A stretch of 41,880 nucleotides of DNA from Desulfobulbaceae bacterium (GCA_031287565.1 JAITSS010000006.1:1-41880), one strand, 5' to 3'. Numbered from the stretch's first letter, positions 33,940-41,880 are shown. Made by a program: numbers and translations. The notes: generated by a model from the letters alone, not told the origin.

Positions 33940-36900
33940 GTGGAAAACACCGAACCCGCCGCGCCGTCCGCATCGCATGAAATCGCCATCGACGCGCCGC
34001 CCGTCCGGCCCGCGCCGCCTGCCGGACGCGGTGAGAAACGCGGCTGCGGCTGCCTGGGCTGTCTAACCATTATTATTCTTTTCTTAGCGGTGTGCGGCGG
34101 TCTGGCCGGACGCGCCATCTATGAAGAGGTGAAAACCTCGCGCTTCCAGGCTGAATATATCCATCGCTACGCCGCGCCGCTTAACTATGGCCTTGAATAT
34201 GGTTCGGAACTGAACGCCGACGAAACCGCCTGGGGGGCGCGGATTTTTCCCACGCGCGGTCCATACGATAAACGTCTCGGCTATGTCGAACTGCCAAATT
34301 ATATTGAAGCCCTAAGCGGCGACAGGATGCGGGTGGCGCGGCAGGCCCGTTTCAGCGCCGCGTTAAGCGAGCATGTCCGGCGCGGCCTCAACATCCCCTA
34401 CGCCGAAAAAGACCAGGCCGGCCTGAAGATCGCCGACCGCTTTGGCGAGACGATGTTTCTCTCGCGCACGCCGCAGCGCTTGTATGGTCAATTCTCCGAT
34501 ATCCCTGAAATTTTAGTAAAAAGCCTGACCTATATTGAAGATCGCGGCCTGCTGGATGAATCCGAGCCAAAGCTGAATCCGGCGATCAATTGGCGGCGCT
34601 TCGCCAAAGCCATCGCGCTACGGGCGGCGGAGAAAATCGGCCTGCATTCGTCGTCGATGGGCGGTAGCACCCTGGCCACCCAGATGGAAAAATTCCGTCA
34701 TTCGCCGCAGGGTGTCACCGGCTCGATTGAGGAAAAGCTGCGGCAGATGGCTTCGGCCAGCGTTCGCGCCTATAAAAACGGCGAGGACACCCGCGCCTGG
34801 CGGCGGCGATTGCTGGTGGATTATCTGAACGCCGTGCCCTTATCGGCGGCGCCAGGTTTTGGCGAGGTGAACGGCTTGGGCGACGGATTGTTCGTCTGGT
34901 ATGGCGATGAATTCGTAGCGACCAACGCCCTGTTGCGCGAAAAAGAGCCGACCGGCGAGCGTCTTGTCGCCCAGGCGCGGGCCTACAAACGGGCGCTCAG
35001 TCTGATGATCGCCCATCGTCGCCCCAGCTATTATCTCGATGGCGGTCGTGACGATCTGGCGCGGCTGTGCGACAGCTATCTGCGGATTCTGGCGCGGGAA
35101 CGAATTGTGCCTGCCGCGCTTGCCGAAGCCGCCTTGCCACAACGACTTGTGTTCCGCGATTTCCGGCATCATCCAGCCCAGCAAAAAATCAGCGCCGACA
35201 AAGGCGCGGGCATGGCGCGCAACCGCCTGGCTTCACTTTTGCATTGCTCGCTCTATGATTTGGATCGGCTTGATATGAACGTCGATACCACCATTGACGG
35301 CGGCCTCCAGAAACGGGTCGGCGACTATCTGAAAAGCCTGGAAAATCCGCACACCGCCGCCCGATACGGCCTCATTGGCAAATCGCTGTTGCGGCCCGGC
35401 CAGACCGGGGCGGCGCGCTACAGCTTTACCCTGTTTGAAAAGAGTCAAGTCGGGGCCATGGTGCGGGTGCAGACCGACACCTTGGAAGGGCCGTTCGACA
35501 TCAACGAGGGCAGCAAGCTTGAGTTGGGTTCGACGGCCAAGCTGCGGGTTCTCGCCACCTATTTGCAGATTGTTTCCGAATTGTACGACGAGTTCAGCCT
35601 GGTCAGCGAACTTGAGTTGACCCGCCTGGTCGGCTTCGATATTGACCCGATCAGCCGCTTTGTCGCCGAAGCCTTTTTGCGCGATTCCGACATCGGACGC
35701 CGCGCCATGCTTGACCAGGCGATGCAGCGTTCCTATTCCGCTGACCCCAGCGAGCGATTCCTCACCGGCGGCAGTATCCATAGCTTCAGCAATTTCAATG
35801 CCGAAGATAATTATCGCGTGGCCACGGTGGCGGAATCCCTGCAATATTCGCTGAATCTGCCCTTTGTGCGTCTGATGCGCGACATCGCGCGCTGCACCAG
35901 CGCCCGTCAGTGGAAAGAGCGGCAACGTCTGCTGGCCGACGACGACGATCCGCGCCGCAAGGAGCTGCTGGATAGCTTTATTGACCGGGAAAGCCAGGTG
36001 TTTCTGCGCCGCTTTTGGCGGAAATACCAGGGAAAAAGCGCCAGTGAGCGCCTCAACACCCTTCTGGCCGGGCGGCGGGTCGGGGCCAATCGTCTGGCCA
36101 TTATCCACCACATCCTGTTTCCGGAGGGCGACGCGGCGAGTCTGGGCGCTTTTCTCGCCAAACGCCTGCCGCAAAAAATCGCTGAAAAACGCTTGGGGGA
36201 ATTGTACGGCAAATACCAGAACGGCGGCTATAACCTGACCGATCTGGGCTATCTGTCCGGTCTACATCCCCTGGAATTATGGCTGCTCGCCTATCTGCAT
36301 AAACCCGGCGGCCATAGCCTGACCGACGCCATAGCCAAGAGCGCCGCCGCTCGGCGCGACGCCTACGATTGGTTGGGACGCGCCAAATCGAAGGGCGCGC
36401 GCGATAGCCGCATCCGGGCGATGATGGAAATCGACGCCTTTTCGGACATTCACCGTCGCTGGAAGGAGATGGGCTATCCGTTTGACCACATGGTGCCGTC
36501 CCTGGCCAGCGCCTTGGGTTCGTCGGGCGACCGACCGGCGGCCCTGGCCGATTTGATGGCCATTATCATGAACGATGGATTGCGGTTGCCGACCTGGCGT
36601 TTTTCCAAAGTGGAATTCGCCGTCGGCTCGCCCTATGAAACGGTGTTAACCCCAAATCCGCCGATGCCGGAGCGGGTGTTTCCCGTGGAAGTGGCGCAGG
36701 TACTGAAAGAGGCGCTGGCGGGCGTGGTTTCGGGCGGCACCGCCCGTCGCCTGTCCGGCGCGTTTGCCAGGGCCGATGGCGCGGTGTTCGCGGTCGGTGG
36801 CAAAACCGGTACCGGCGACAACCGCATCTTCACGATCAACGCCATGGGCGAACGTGGCGCTTCCAAGGCGTTAAACCGCACCGCCACCTTCGTCTTTTAT

Positions 36901-37140
36901 CTGGGTGATGGCCACTACGGCACCTTGACCGTCTTTGTCGCCGGGCGGTCGGCGGAGGCTTTTACCTTCACGTCGGCCTTGCCTTTGCAAGTGTTGAAGG
37001 GCATGGCACCGATTCTCACGCCGGTACTGACCGGGGCGCGGATGCCGACGCCCGCGCCGAAACCGCTTCCGTCAGCCGCGCCCGTCGATGACGCCGAGGA
37101 TTCATTGCCGACCGCCGACAGCGAGGAAGTGACCGATTGA
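33940..37140 (+). CDS. Large divergent bifunctional PBP-like protein (GT51 transglycosylase plus transpeptidase)
   Basis: The 1066-residue protein starts at GTG (the first start available in the frame). A basic, cysteine-bearing N-terminus leads to one membrane anchor (about residues 43-60), so the rest is periplasmic. The glycosyltransferase-51 region has IEDR with Glu200 and GGSTLATQ at 241-248; the position of the usual second Glu (LExYLN) is Asp294 (VDYLN). The transpeptidase region has STAK (531-534), SLN (637-639) and KTG (955-957). Extra inserts, about 670-850, make it longer than PBP1a/1b. The protein ends in a Pro/Ala-rich tail and acidic EEVTD. It probably polymerises or crosslinks peptidoglycan in a specialised setting. 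It is 39 bases after the MNT gene and 4 bases from the convergent gene at 37145. Confidence 0.8.
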   Translation: MENTEPAAPSASHEIAIDAPPVRPAPPAGRGEKRGCGCLGCLTIIILFLAVCGGLAGRAIYEEVKTSRFQAEYIHRYAAPLNYGLEYGSELNADETAWGARIFPTRGPYDKRLGYVELPNYIEALSGDRMRVARQARFSAALSEHVRRGLNIPYAEKDQAGLKIADRFGETMFLSRTPQRLYGQFSDIPEILVKSLTYIEDRGLLDESEPKLNPAINWRRFAKAIALRAAEKIGLHSSSMGGSTLATQMEKFRHSPQGVTGSIEEKLRQMASASVRAYKNGEDTRAWRRRLLVDYLNAVPLSAAPGFGEVNGLGDGLFVWYGDEFVATNALLREKEPTGERLVAQARAYKRALSLMIAHRRPSYYLDGGRDDLARLCDSYLRILARERIVPAALAEAALPQRLVFRDFRHHPAQQKISADKGAGMARNRLASLLHCSLYDLDRLDMNVDTTIDGGLQKRVGDYLKSLENPHTAARYGLIGKSLLRPGQTGAARYSFTLFEKSQVGAMVRVQTDTLEGPFDINEGSKLELGSTAKLRVLATYLQIVSELYDEFSLVSELELTRLVGFDIDPISRFVAEAFLRDSDIGRRAMLDQAMQRSYSADPSERFLTGGSIHSFSNFNAEDNYRVATVAESLQYSLNLPFVRLMRDIARCTSARQWKERQRLLADDDDPRRKELLDSFIDRESQVFLRRFWRKYQGKSASERLNTLLAGRRVGANRLAIIHHILFPEGDAASLGAFLAKRLPQKIAEKRLGELYGKYQNGGYNLTDLGYLSGLHPLELWLLAYLHKPGGHSLTDAIAKSAAARRDAYDWLGRAKSKGARDSRIRAMMEIDAFSDIHRRWKEMGYPFDHMVPSLASALGSSGDRPAALADLMAIIMNDGLRLPTWRFSKVEFAVGSPYETVLTPNPPMPERVFPVEVAQVLKEALAGVVSGGTARRLSGAFARADGAVFAVGGKTGTGDNRIFTINAMGERGASKALNRTATFVFYLGDGHYGTLTVFVAGRSAEAFTFTSALPLQVLKGMAPILTPVLTGARMPTPAPKPLPSAAPVDDAEDSLPTADSEEVTD

Positions 37141-37144
37141 TTCT

Positions 37145-37717
37145 CTACCGCCTGCCGCGCGGCATCGGTCGCATCGGCGAAAATCGTGGTTGACCGCCGC
37201 CGTTCGGCCCACGGAAGCGTGGCGGCTCGGACATCGGACGCGGGCCGTTTGGTCGAAAATCCGGTCGAAAATCCGGTCGCCAAGCCGGGCCGTCGGGGCG
37301 GCGATGGCCGGGGCCGAAATTTGGGCCGCGTTGCGGCATCGGTCTGGTTGGTCGCTCACGCCACTGCGGCCCGGAACCTGGTTGAAAACCTGGCCGGTTC
37401 GGGCGGAAGCGCGGCGGCTGGTGGCGGAAGCGTGGTGGCGGTCGCCAGTCGTGCCGACGAGCGGGCGCGTAGTCGTAGCGCGACGGTCGCGACAGCCAGA
37501 AATCGTCATAGTAATTGGTCGCGAAATACGGATAGTACGGCGACCAAGCGTAACCGTAGTACGAATAGCCGGTGTACACGGTGGGCGCGGCCGTTTGTCC
37601 CTGAATGATCGCGCCTTCCTCATAGTATGGGTAGTAACAACCGCCGGAAATAAACAATATGGCCGTTAGGGCCGGAACAAGAAATGCGCTCGCAGGACTG
37701 TTCTTTTTCTCTTTCAT
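37145..37717 (-). CDS. Tyr/Pro/Arg-rich envelope lipoprotein, function unknown
   Basis: From the ATG at 37717 (AGGAGG eight bases upstream) the product is 190 residues: a signal MKEKKNSPASAFLVPALTAILF, then ISGGC as a possible but non-standard lipobox. A Tyr-rich stretch (YYPYYEEG, TGYSYYGYAWSPYYPYF) follows, and then a long Arg/Pro/Phe-rich disordered tail with tandem DFRP (a 12-bp repeat at about 37255-37280). The Tyr and Arg bias suggests a surface or matrix-associated protein, possibly binding polysaccharide or peptidoglycan. No family recognised. It is convergent with the PBP-like gene. Confidence 0.7.
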   Translation of the reverse strand: MKEKKNSPASAFLVPALTAILFISGGCYYPYYEEGAIIQGQTAAPTVYTGYSYYGYAWSPYYPYFATNYYDDFWLSRPSRYDYAPARRHDWRPPPRFRHQPPRFRPNRPGFQPGSGPQWRERPTRPMPQRGPNFGPGHRRPDGPAWRPDFRPDFRPNGPRPMSEPPRFRGPNGGGQPRFSPMRPMPRGRR

Positions 37718-37803
37718 GACGCGCCTCCTGGATGGATGGTGAGCTGCCGCCGGTCGCGATGACCGCTTTGCGCGCCGCGCTGTCATACTACGGTAGGTCG
37801 GTA

Positions 37804-37823
37804 CGCGGATTTGGCAATCCGCG
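37804..37823. repeat. Short palindrome in the gap before bpt
   Basis: CGCGGATT, four bases, AATCCGCG. It sits after the wording GTAGGTCGG, reminiscent of scattered intergenic repeats in proteobacteria. No T run follows on either strand, so it is not an evident terminator. The gap 37718-37961 holds no gene. Confidence 0.4.
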
Positions 37824-37961
37824 CCGCTTTGTTTGTGACGTGGCTTGGCGAAGCGGGACGATGTTCAGTTCAGGTGGTGGAAGCGGAAATCAGCGTTCCC
37901 CATTTTTTGCAGTATACCGCGCCGGGCGGACAAGGCTGGGAAAGATATGGTGACTCTGGTC

Positions 37962-38723
37962 TTATTCTCCCCCATCAACCCAGCGCTCATCGACAAATAA
38001 TTGGTGCGGTCTGAACGCCGCTTTGTAGCGCATGGCGCGGGTTTCGGCGATGTAGTAGCCGAGGTAGAGATAGTCGATGCCGTCGCGTTGGCACAAGTCG
38101 ATAAGCGAGAGGATGTTGAAAACGCCGAGGCTGCGCCTGGCCTCATTGGGGTCGAAATAAAAATACACCGCGTTCATGAAGTTACGGCCAATGTCGATGA
38201 TCGACGAGCCGAGCAGCCGCTCGCCCAGGCGAAACTGCAACTGCCGGGTATCGGCGATATTGTTGCAGAAAAACTCGCCGTAGTAGCCGTGGGCGCGGTT
38301 CTGCTCGCGGGGATAGCGGGTTTGCAGGAAGAGATCGCAGAGTTCAAGATGATCGAGGTCAAGCTGGAGTTCATCCAGGCTGACACAGAGGTCCTGATTG
38401 CGGCGCAGGGCGCGACGCTGGCTACGATTGGGTCTGAAACGATCGACGCGCAGGCGAATCGGCAGGCAGGCGCGACAATCCCAGCAACGCATGGTGTAGA
38501 AACTGTTACCGTTGCGGCGATAACCGGCGGCGAACAGAATTTCCAGTTGCCGGTCGGTCAGACGCTCGAATAAGGCTTGGGCGAATCGGGCGGTACGCGG
38601 CAGTCCGTAGGGGCAGGGCATGGTCATCTCGACGGCGTATGGCTCGATTTTCTGCCGCAGCATGGCGAATTGGCATCGGCACCACTCGTCGTATTCCTGT
38701 TCCGGCAACGACGGGTTTCTCAT
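37962..38723 (-). CDS. bpt: Aspartate/glutamate leucyltransferase
   Basis: The 253-residue protein transfers leucine from Leu-tRNA to N-terminal Asp or Glu, marking proteins for ClpS/ClpAP under the N-degron rule. Signatures are PCPYGLPRTARF near residue 36, the CWDCRACLPIRL cysteines, GYYGEFF, and YLYLGYYIAETRAMRYKAAF towards the end. Length matches the bacterial (not the eukaryotic ATE1) form. The ATG overlaps the mobA stop by four bases, so the two are translationally coupled. Confidence 0.95.
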   Translation of the reverse strand: MRNPSLPEQEYDEWCRCQFAMLRQKIEPYAVEMTMPCPYGLPRTARFAQALFERLTDRQLEILFAAGYRRNGNSFYTMRCWDCRACLPIRLRVDRFRPNRSQRRALRRNQDLCVSLDELQLDLDHLELCDLFLQTRYPREQNRAHGYYGEFFCNNIADTRQLQFRLGERLLGSSIIDIGRNFMNAVYFYFDPNEARRSLGVFNILSLIDLCQRDGIDYLYLGYYIAETRAMRYKAAFRPHQLFVDERWVDGGE

Positions 38724-39355
38724 GGATACGCTCCGGTGGCCTGTTCGCTCAGGTCGGTGGCATGGTTCAAGGCCGCCAGTTCTTCTGGGGTATTGACGTT
38801 GCGCCAGGCCGAAGCGAGCGCTTCCGGAACCAGCGGCGCGCGAACGCCGGGATAGGCCGCCAACCCGTGGAGGTTCATCTCGCCGCGCCGCAGGCGTTCT
38901 TCGAGAATCGGGCGACTGGCCGGGCCGTACCAGGCGAACAGTGGTTGTGGTCTGGCATCCGGGGTCAGACGCGGCAAAATCGCCACGTCGCCATCCCGTC
39001 GCGCCTGAAGGAGCCAGTCGAGCGCCTCCGGCGAAACCGAGGGCATATCGCAGGCCAGAACCAACCAGGCGGCATCTGGCTTATGGCGCAGCGCGGCGAG
39101 TATTCCGGCCAACGGTCCGCGTGCGCCCGCCGCGTCCGCCAGCCGGGACAAGGCCGCGAGGCTTTGCGGTATCGCGCCCGCGCCGCAAATCGTCAGGCTG
39201 CTGACGCGCGGTCGCAACAGCGTTGCCGCATGTTCCAACCACAACACGCCGTCTGGTCGCGGCAGCAGATGTTTAGGCCGCCCCATGCGGCTACTCTTGC
39301 CGCCGATGAGCAGGCATCCGCGCAAAGGCAGATGTGGCGTGGATGGGTGTGTCAT
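38720..39355 (-). CDS. mobA: Molybdenum cofactor guanylyltransferase (MobA-like)
   Basis: The 211-residue nucleotidyltransferase attaches GMP to molybdopterin. The N-terminus LRGCLLIGGKSSRMGRPKHLLP is the GTP-binding signature, ARGPLAGILAALR follows, and LACDMPSVSPEALDWLL has the metal-binding Asp. The open frame reaches 39466, but the added 37 residues look non-coding and the ATG at 39355 gives the family N-terminus; no strong ribosome site is seen. No other molybdenum genes are in the window. Confidence 0.88.
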   Translation of the reverse strand: MTHPSTPHLPLRGCLLIGGKSSRMGRPKHLLPRPDGVLWLEHAATLLRPRVSSLTICGAGAIPQSLAALSRLADAAGARGPLAGILAALRHKPDAAWLVLACDMPSVSPEALDWLLQARRDGDVAILPRLTPDARPQPLFAWYGPASRPILEERLRRGEMNLHGLAAYPGVRAPLVPEALASAWRNVNTPEELAALNHATDLSEQATGAYP

Positions 39356-39486
39356 AATCAAAGCGTCCTGAACATTTGCCTCTTCGCCGCCCCTTGCGCC
39401 TGTGACGGCGAAGGTGGTAATTCCCCGGCCCGAAGTTTGTCGCGCGAGAAGACGCGAATATACCACAGACCGCTGGCGTCGTAAGC

Positions 39487-39508
39487 CGCCTGTCTGATAA
39501 GCCAGGCA
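39487..39508. repeat. Small palindromic element, intergenic copy
   Basis: CGCCTGTCT, seven bases, CAGGCA; the complement of the two copies inside cobB (TGCCTG and AGACAGGCG). It lies in the mobA-queA divergent gap, the site expected for a mobile repeat. Confidence 0.5.
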
Positions 39509-39549
39509 GGCCGCGACATTCCATCGGAAGCCGAATCCAACGAGAAACT

Positions 39550-40635
39550 ATGCCGCAACTATCCACGCAGCCCGCGGATTTTCTGCTTTCATCCTACCGC
39601 TACACCGTGCCGTCTGGGCAAATCGCCCAGTATCCCGCCGAAAAGCGCGATGAGGCGCGGCTCCTCATGCTGGATGCCGAAAGTGGCCGCATCGACCATG
39701 GCCGTTTTGCCGACATTCAGACTTTGCTGAAGGCAAACGATGTATTGATCATAAACGATACGCGGGTTTTTCCGGCGCGGCTTTTGGGTCATAAAGCGAG
39801 CGGCGGCAAGGCCGAGATTTTTTTGCTGGCTCTGCCGCGCCTGGTCGCGCCCGGCCAGGCGACGGCCATGGCTTTGGTGAAAAGCTCGAAACGCCCAAAA
39901 CCGGGCGGCGAAATATTCATTGGCGACGCGCTGCGCGCGCTGGTCGAAGAGGATGTGGGCGACGGCAAACTGCGGTTGCGGCTGTTTTTCCCGCCGCATG
40001 AACGCCTGGATGAACTCCTGGCGCGTTGTGGACGGATACCGTTGCCGCCCTACATCAGCCGCGACCAGGAGCGGACGGAAGATCGCGGTCGCTACCAGAC
40101 GGTGTATGCGGCCAAACCCGGCGCGGTGGCCGCGCCCACCGCCGGGCTGCATTTCACGCCGGAACTGTTGGCGGCGCTGGTGGAAAAGGGCGTAAGCATT
40201 GGCCGCTTAACCCTGCATGTCGGGTATGGCACCTTCGCGCCGGTGCGGGCGGAGCATATCCTCGAACACACGATTCACAGCGAATACATCGAGGTGCCCG
40301 AAGAATGCGTGGCGGCGATTGGCGAAAGCAGGCGGCGGGGCGGCAAGGTCTGGGCGGTGGGCACAACGACGACCAGGGCGCTGGAATATGCGGCCGCGCT
40401 CGGCGGTGGTGAGTTGAAGGCCACGCGCGCTTGGTGCGATCTGTATATTTATCCGGGATTTCAGTTCCGGGTTGTCGATAATCTGATTACCAATTTCCAC
40501 TTGCCGGAGACATCGCTGATGTTTCTGGTGGCGGCATTTTGTGGTCGGGAGCGGCTGCTGGCTTGCTACGAAACGGCGATTCAGCGGGGCTATCGCTTTT
40601 ATTCCTACGGTGACGCCATGGCGGTGTATCGCTGA
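39550..40635 (+). CDS. queA: S-adenosylmethionine:tRNA ribosyltransferase-isomerase
   Basis: The 361-residue enzyme moves the ribosyl group of SAM to the preQ1 base in tRNA, the penultimate step of queuosine. IAQYPAEKRDEARLL, LIINDTRVFPARLLGHK, PLPPYISR, YAAPTAGLHFT-type wording (AKPGAVAAPTAGLHFTPEL), LHVGYGTFAPV and NLITNFHLPETSLMFLV are family-typical. It starts ATG at 39550 preceded by GAGAAAC. It is divergent from mobA and monocistronic in view; no tgt lies downstream here. Confidence 0.97.
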   Translation: MPQLSTQPADFLLSSYRYTVPSGQIAQYPAEKRDEARLLMLDAESGRIDHGRFADIQTLLKANDVLIINDTRVFPARLLGHKASGGKAEIFLLALPRLVAPGQATAMALVKSSKRPKPGGEIFIGDALRALVEEDVGDGKLRLRLFFPPHERLDELLARCGRIPLPPYISRDQERTEDRGRYQTVYAAKPGAVAAPTAGLHFTPELLAALVEKGVSIGRLTLHVGYGTFAPVRAEHILEHTIHSEYIEVPEECVAAIGESRRRGGKVWAVGTTTTRALEYAAALGGGELKATRAWCDLYIYPGFQFRVVDNLITNFHLPETSLMFLVAAFCGRERLLACYETAIQRGYRFYSYGDAMAVYR

Positions 40636-40717
40636 TTGTCCTGGCCGCCCTTTCTTGCCGGTCGTTTACCAAACTCGGATTCTCGGCGAGATGGATAGTC
40701 AGGCCGGGGCTGCGCCT

Positions 40718-41005
40718 TCAGGCGGTATAGTCCCATTTTTTGAATTGTCGGCGTAGTGAGGGATCATCGGCAAAGGCCAGAAAATAAAGGTACTCCGGCG
40801 CCAGGTCGGCCCCATTGAGCCAAACAATGGTGTGAAGTTCCTCGTCTAGGCGAAACCGCATGAACATCGACCTGTCTTGTAAAGGCGCAAAAACGGGGCC
40901 GCATAAAATTGCCGACAAATCCACAATGCCTCTTTTCCCGTCGTTGAAGGTCACTGCGACTTTATAATCTTCCATATATGTCGCGCTTGTCACATGGAGA
41001 GACAT
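40718..41005 (-). CDS. DUF2442 protein, partner of DUF4160
   Basis: The 95-residue protein has the DUF2442 pattern: an opening strand region (HVTSATYMEDYKVAVTFNDG), GIVDLSAI, FAPLQDRSMFMRFRLDEEL, IVWLNGADLAPEYLY. DUF2442 and DUF4160 genes often sit next to each other, and the pair has been suspected to act as a toxin-antitoxin-like module; function is not proven. Its start lies 16 bases inside the end of the DUF4160 gene, so its translation probably depended on that gene. It is intact, whereas its partner is broken. Confidence 0.8.
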   Translation of the reverse strand: MSLHVTSATYMEDYKVAVTFNDGKRGIVDLSAILCGPVFAPLQDRSMFMRFRLDEELHTIVWLNGADLAPEYLYFLAFADDPSLRRQFKKWDYTA

Positions 41006-41275
41006 GGTTGTTCTTCCAGAGGAGATATGGGTGTCGGCGTTTCATTGTTTCGACAACGTTCCCAATTTTCGATCAGCTCATTTTGATGAAGATCATACCA
41101 TTCAAGGACGTGGCGAAGAGCGCGTTTTGGGAATTTTCCCTCCACAACGCCCGTACCGATATTCACAGTGATCTCGTATTCCCCATTCTCCATATTGAGC
41201 ATGAAAATGCGGTGGAGTGTGATCAGTCCAGAACATGGCGATGATTATTCCAAGAAACCGACTGATGACGGCCAT
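40990..41275 (-). pseudogene. DUF4160 gene, broken by a 7-bp imperfect duplication
   Basis: From ATG at 41275 the first frame reads MAVISRFLGIIIAMFW, TDHTPPHFHAQYGE, the DUF4160 N-terminus, and then goes astray at about 41191. The second frame resumes NGEYEITVNIGTGVVEGKFPKRA and ends EEQPCLSM at 40990, which is the rest of the family. The cause is visible: ATTCCCC (41178-41184) and ATTCTCC (41185-41191) stand in tandem on the + strand; without one unit the peptide is continuous, HAQYGEYEITV. A downstream ATG (41202) could still make a 70-residue fragment, but the conserved N-terminus would be lost. Confidence 0.8.
41178..41191. repeat. Imperfect 7-bp duplication in the DUF4160 gene
   Basis: Units ATTCCCC and ATTCTCC, one base apart in identity. 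Removal of one unit restores the reading frame. With two units it is not a classical repeat tract, but it shows the same kind of change as the 7-bp tract at 9227. Confidence 0.8.
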
Positions 41276-41323
41276 GTCGCGAATCGACGAATCGACAATT
41301 GGGATGAGACGCGCCGCGCTTGT

Positions 41324-41590
41324 TCAGGCCCCGGCCTGGCAACCAGCGCAACACGAGCCGGACGCGCACGGCGAGGCGCTCTCGGCAGTGGATTTGCAGC
41401 TGCCCGCGCCGCAATTGGCGTAACCGTCGGCATACCAGCCGCCACCTTTCAGTTGAAAGGAGCTTATAGACACCAGTTTTTTCAGGTGGCCGCCGCAGTG
41501 TTCACAGACGGTCAGCGGCGCGTCGCTCATCTTTTGCTGTTTCTCGAAAATTTTCTTGCAGGCATCACACTCGTACTCATACACAGGCAT
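41324..41590 (-). CDS. FmdB-family zinc-ribbon protein
   Basis: The 88-residue protein begins MPVYEYECDACKKIFE, the FmdB signature, with ribbon cysteines at 8, 11, 29 and 32. The C-terminus is rich in Cys and Gly (GSCCAGCQAGA), as usual for the family. The first member was proposed to regulate formamidase genes, but most are of unknown role. I take the ATG at 41590; an in-frame ATG five codons earlier is less likely. Confidence 0.9.
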   Translation of the reverse strand: MPVYEYECDACKKIFEKQQKMSDAPLTVCEHCGGHLKKLVSISSFQLKGGGWYADGYANCGAGSCKSTAESASPCASGSCCAGCQAGA

Positions 41591-41722
41591 GGCATTCACC
41601 CTCACATGTTTTGAAGACTGTCCTGAACAGGGGCAGCCGGAATTATGCGGGCGAGAACATATGCCCTGGCTTTGGCGCTGTCAAGTTCAGAGGGCGTCAC
41701 GCTTGGCCACGTTTTCGGCGCG

Positions 41723-41752
41723 AAAAAGGCGACGTCCCACAGGAACGCCGCC
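41723..41752 (-). terminator. Rho-independent terminator of the chemotaxis receptor gene
   Basis: The - strand stem GGCGGCGTTCC pairs with GGGACGTCGCC around TGT (41728-41752; two G-T pairs), and five T follow. Confidence 0.8.
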
Positions 41753-41778
41753 TCGTTGTTCCGGCTGTCCGGGCGCTG

Positions 41779-41880
41779 TCAGATTTTGAACTGATCGACC
41801 AGTGTTTTCAGGCCGTCGGAGACCTGTTTTAGGTTTTCGGCGTTGCTCCGCACCTGGCCGCTGGCGTCGCGCATTTCTCC
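41779..41880 (-). CDS. Methyl-accepting chemotaxis protein, C-terminal end (cut by window)
   Basis: Only the last 33 codons are inside the window. They read GEMRDASGQVRSNAENLKQ followed by VSDGLKTLVDQFKI, the usual end of an MCP signalling coiled coil, where L-x-x-LV-x-x-F-K/R closes the molecule. No C-terminal CheR-docking pentapeptide is present. The rest of the gene lies to the right; membrane topology and ligand cannot be judged. Confidence 0.75.
   Translation of the reverse strand, partial: GEMRDASGQVRSNAENLKQVSDGLKTLVDQFKI

Overview
The window reads as a chromosomal segment of a Gram-negative proteobacterium. The evidence is GlnRS beside GluRS, rpsA followed by an IHF-type gene, a guaBA operon, bacterial Asp/Glu leucyltransferase (bpt), a PilT/PilU ATPase, a tRNA-Leu with encoded CCA, lipoprotein and inner-membrane signals, and PEP-CTERM sorted proteins served by a PrsT-like TPR lipoprotein. 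A closer taxonomic placement is not justified from sequence alone: DUF2868/DUF3482 and rpsA-ihfB look gamma/beta-like, while the PEP-CTERM tails and the IHF protein also recall delta-type groups. Most of the DNA is ordinary housekeeping. Accessory material sits at the left edge, around 7.2-9.7 kb, 17.4-19.8 kb, 33-34 kb and 40.7-41.3 kb.

Layout. 1-767: a truncated membrane-protein fragment and a repeat-bearing intergenic stretch. 768-3944 (-): gltX-glnS. 4228-7174 (+): PrsT-like lipoprotein and elbB, closed by a large shared hairpin. 7253-13966 (-): tight operon uvrB, LPLAT/DUF374, cobB/cbiA and a polytopic membrane protein whose frame is broken by seven copies of a 7-bp repeat. 14145-17411 (+): tRNA-Leu(CAA) and a DUF2868 membrane protein overlapping a DUF3482 GTPase. 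17469-19271 (-): two paralogous PEP-CTERM proteins behind a near-perfect sigma-54 promoter. 19774-22797 (-): guaB-guaA. 22946-25619: yciO-like gene, ihfB and rpsA. 25794-29378 (-): DEAD-box helicase, a zinc-ribbon protein and PilT/PilU. 29538-32970: ilvD (+) and lysC (-). 33186-37140 (+): a frame-broken HI0074-type gene, its MNT nucleotidyltransferase, and a large divergent bifunctional PBP-like protein. 37145-39355 (-): Tyr/Arg/Pro-rich envelope protein, bpt and mobA. 39550-40635 (+): queA. 40718-41880 (-): DUF2442, a frame-broken DUF4160 gene, an FmdB zinc ribbon and the end of a methyl-accepting chemotaxis protein.

The most notable signals are four. (1) The heptanucleotide tract at 9227-9278 looks like a phase-variation switch: all frames are open through the repeat, but only one exits into the 650-residue remainder of the membrane protein, and at seven copies the gene is OFF. 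(2) A sigma-54 promoter precedes a tandem pair of related PEP-CTERM proteins of unknown role. (3) Small palindromic elements recur in the window and two of them are translated in frame inside cobB. (4) Frame-breaking indels occur only in accessory genes, including a 7-bp imperfect duplication in DUF4160, while every housekeeping gene is intact. No CRISPR array, transposase, integrase, rRNA or recognised riboswitch was found.
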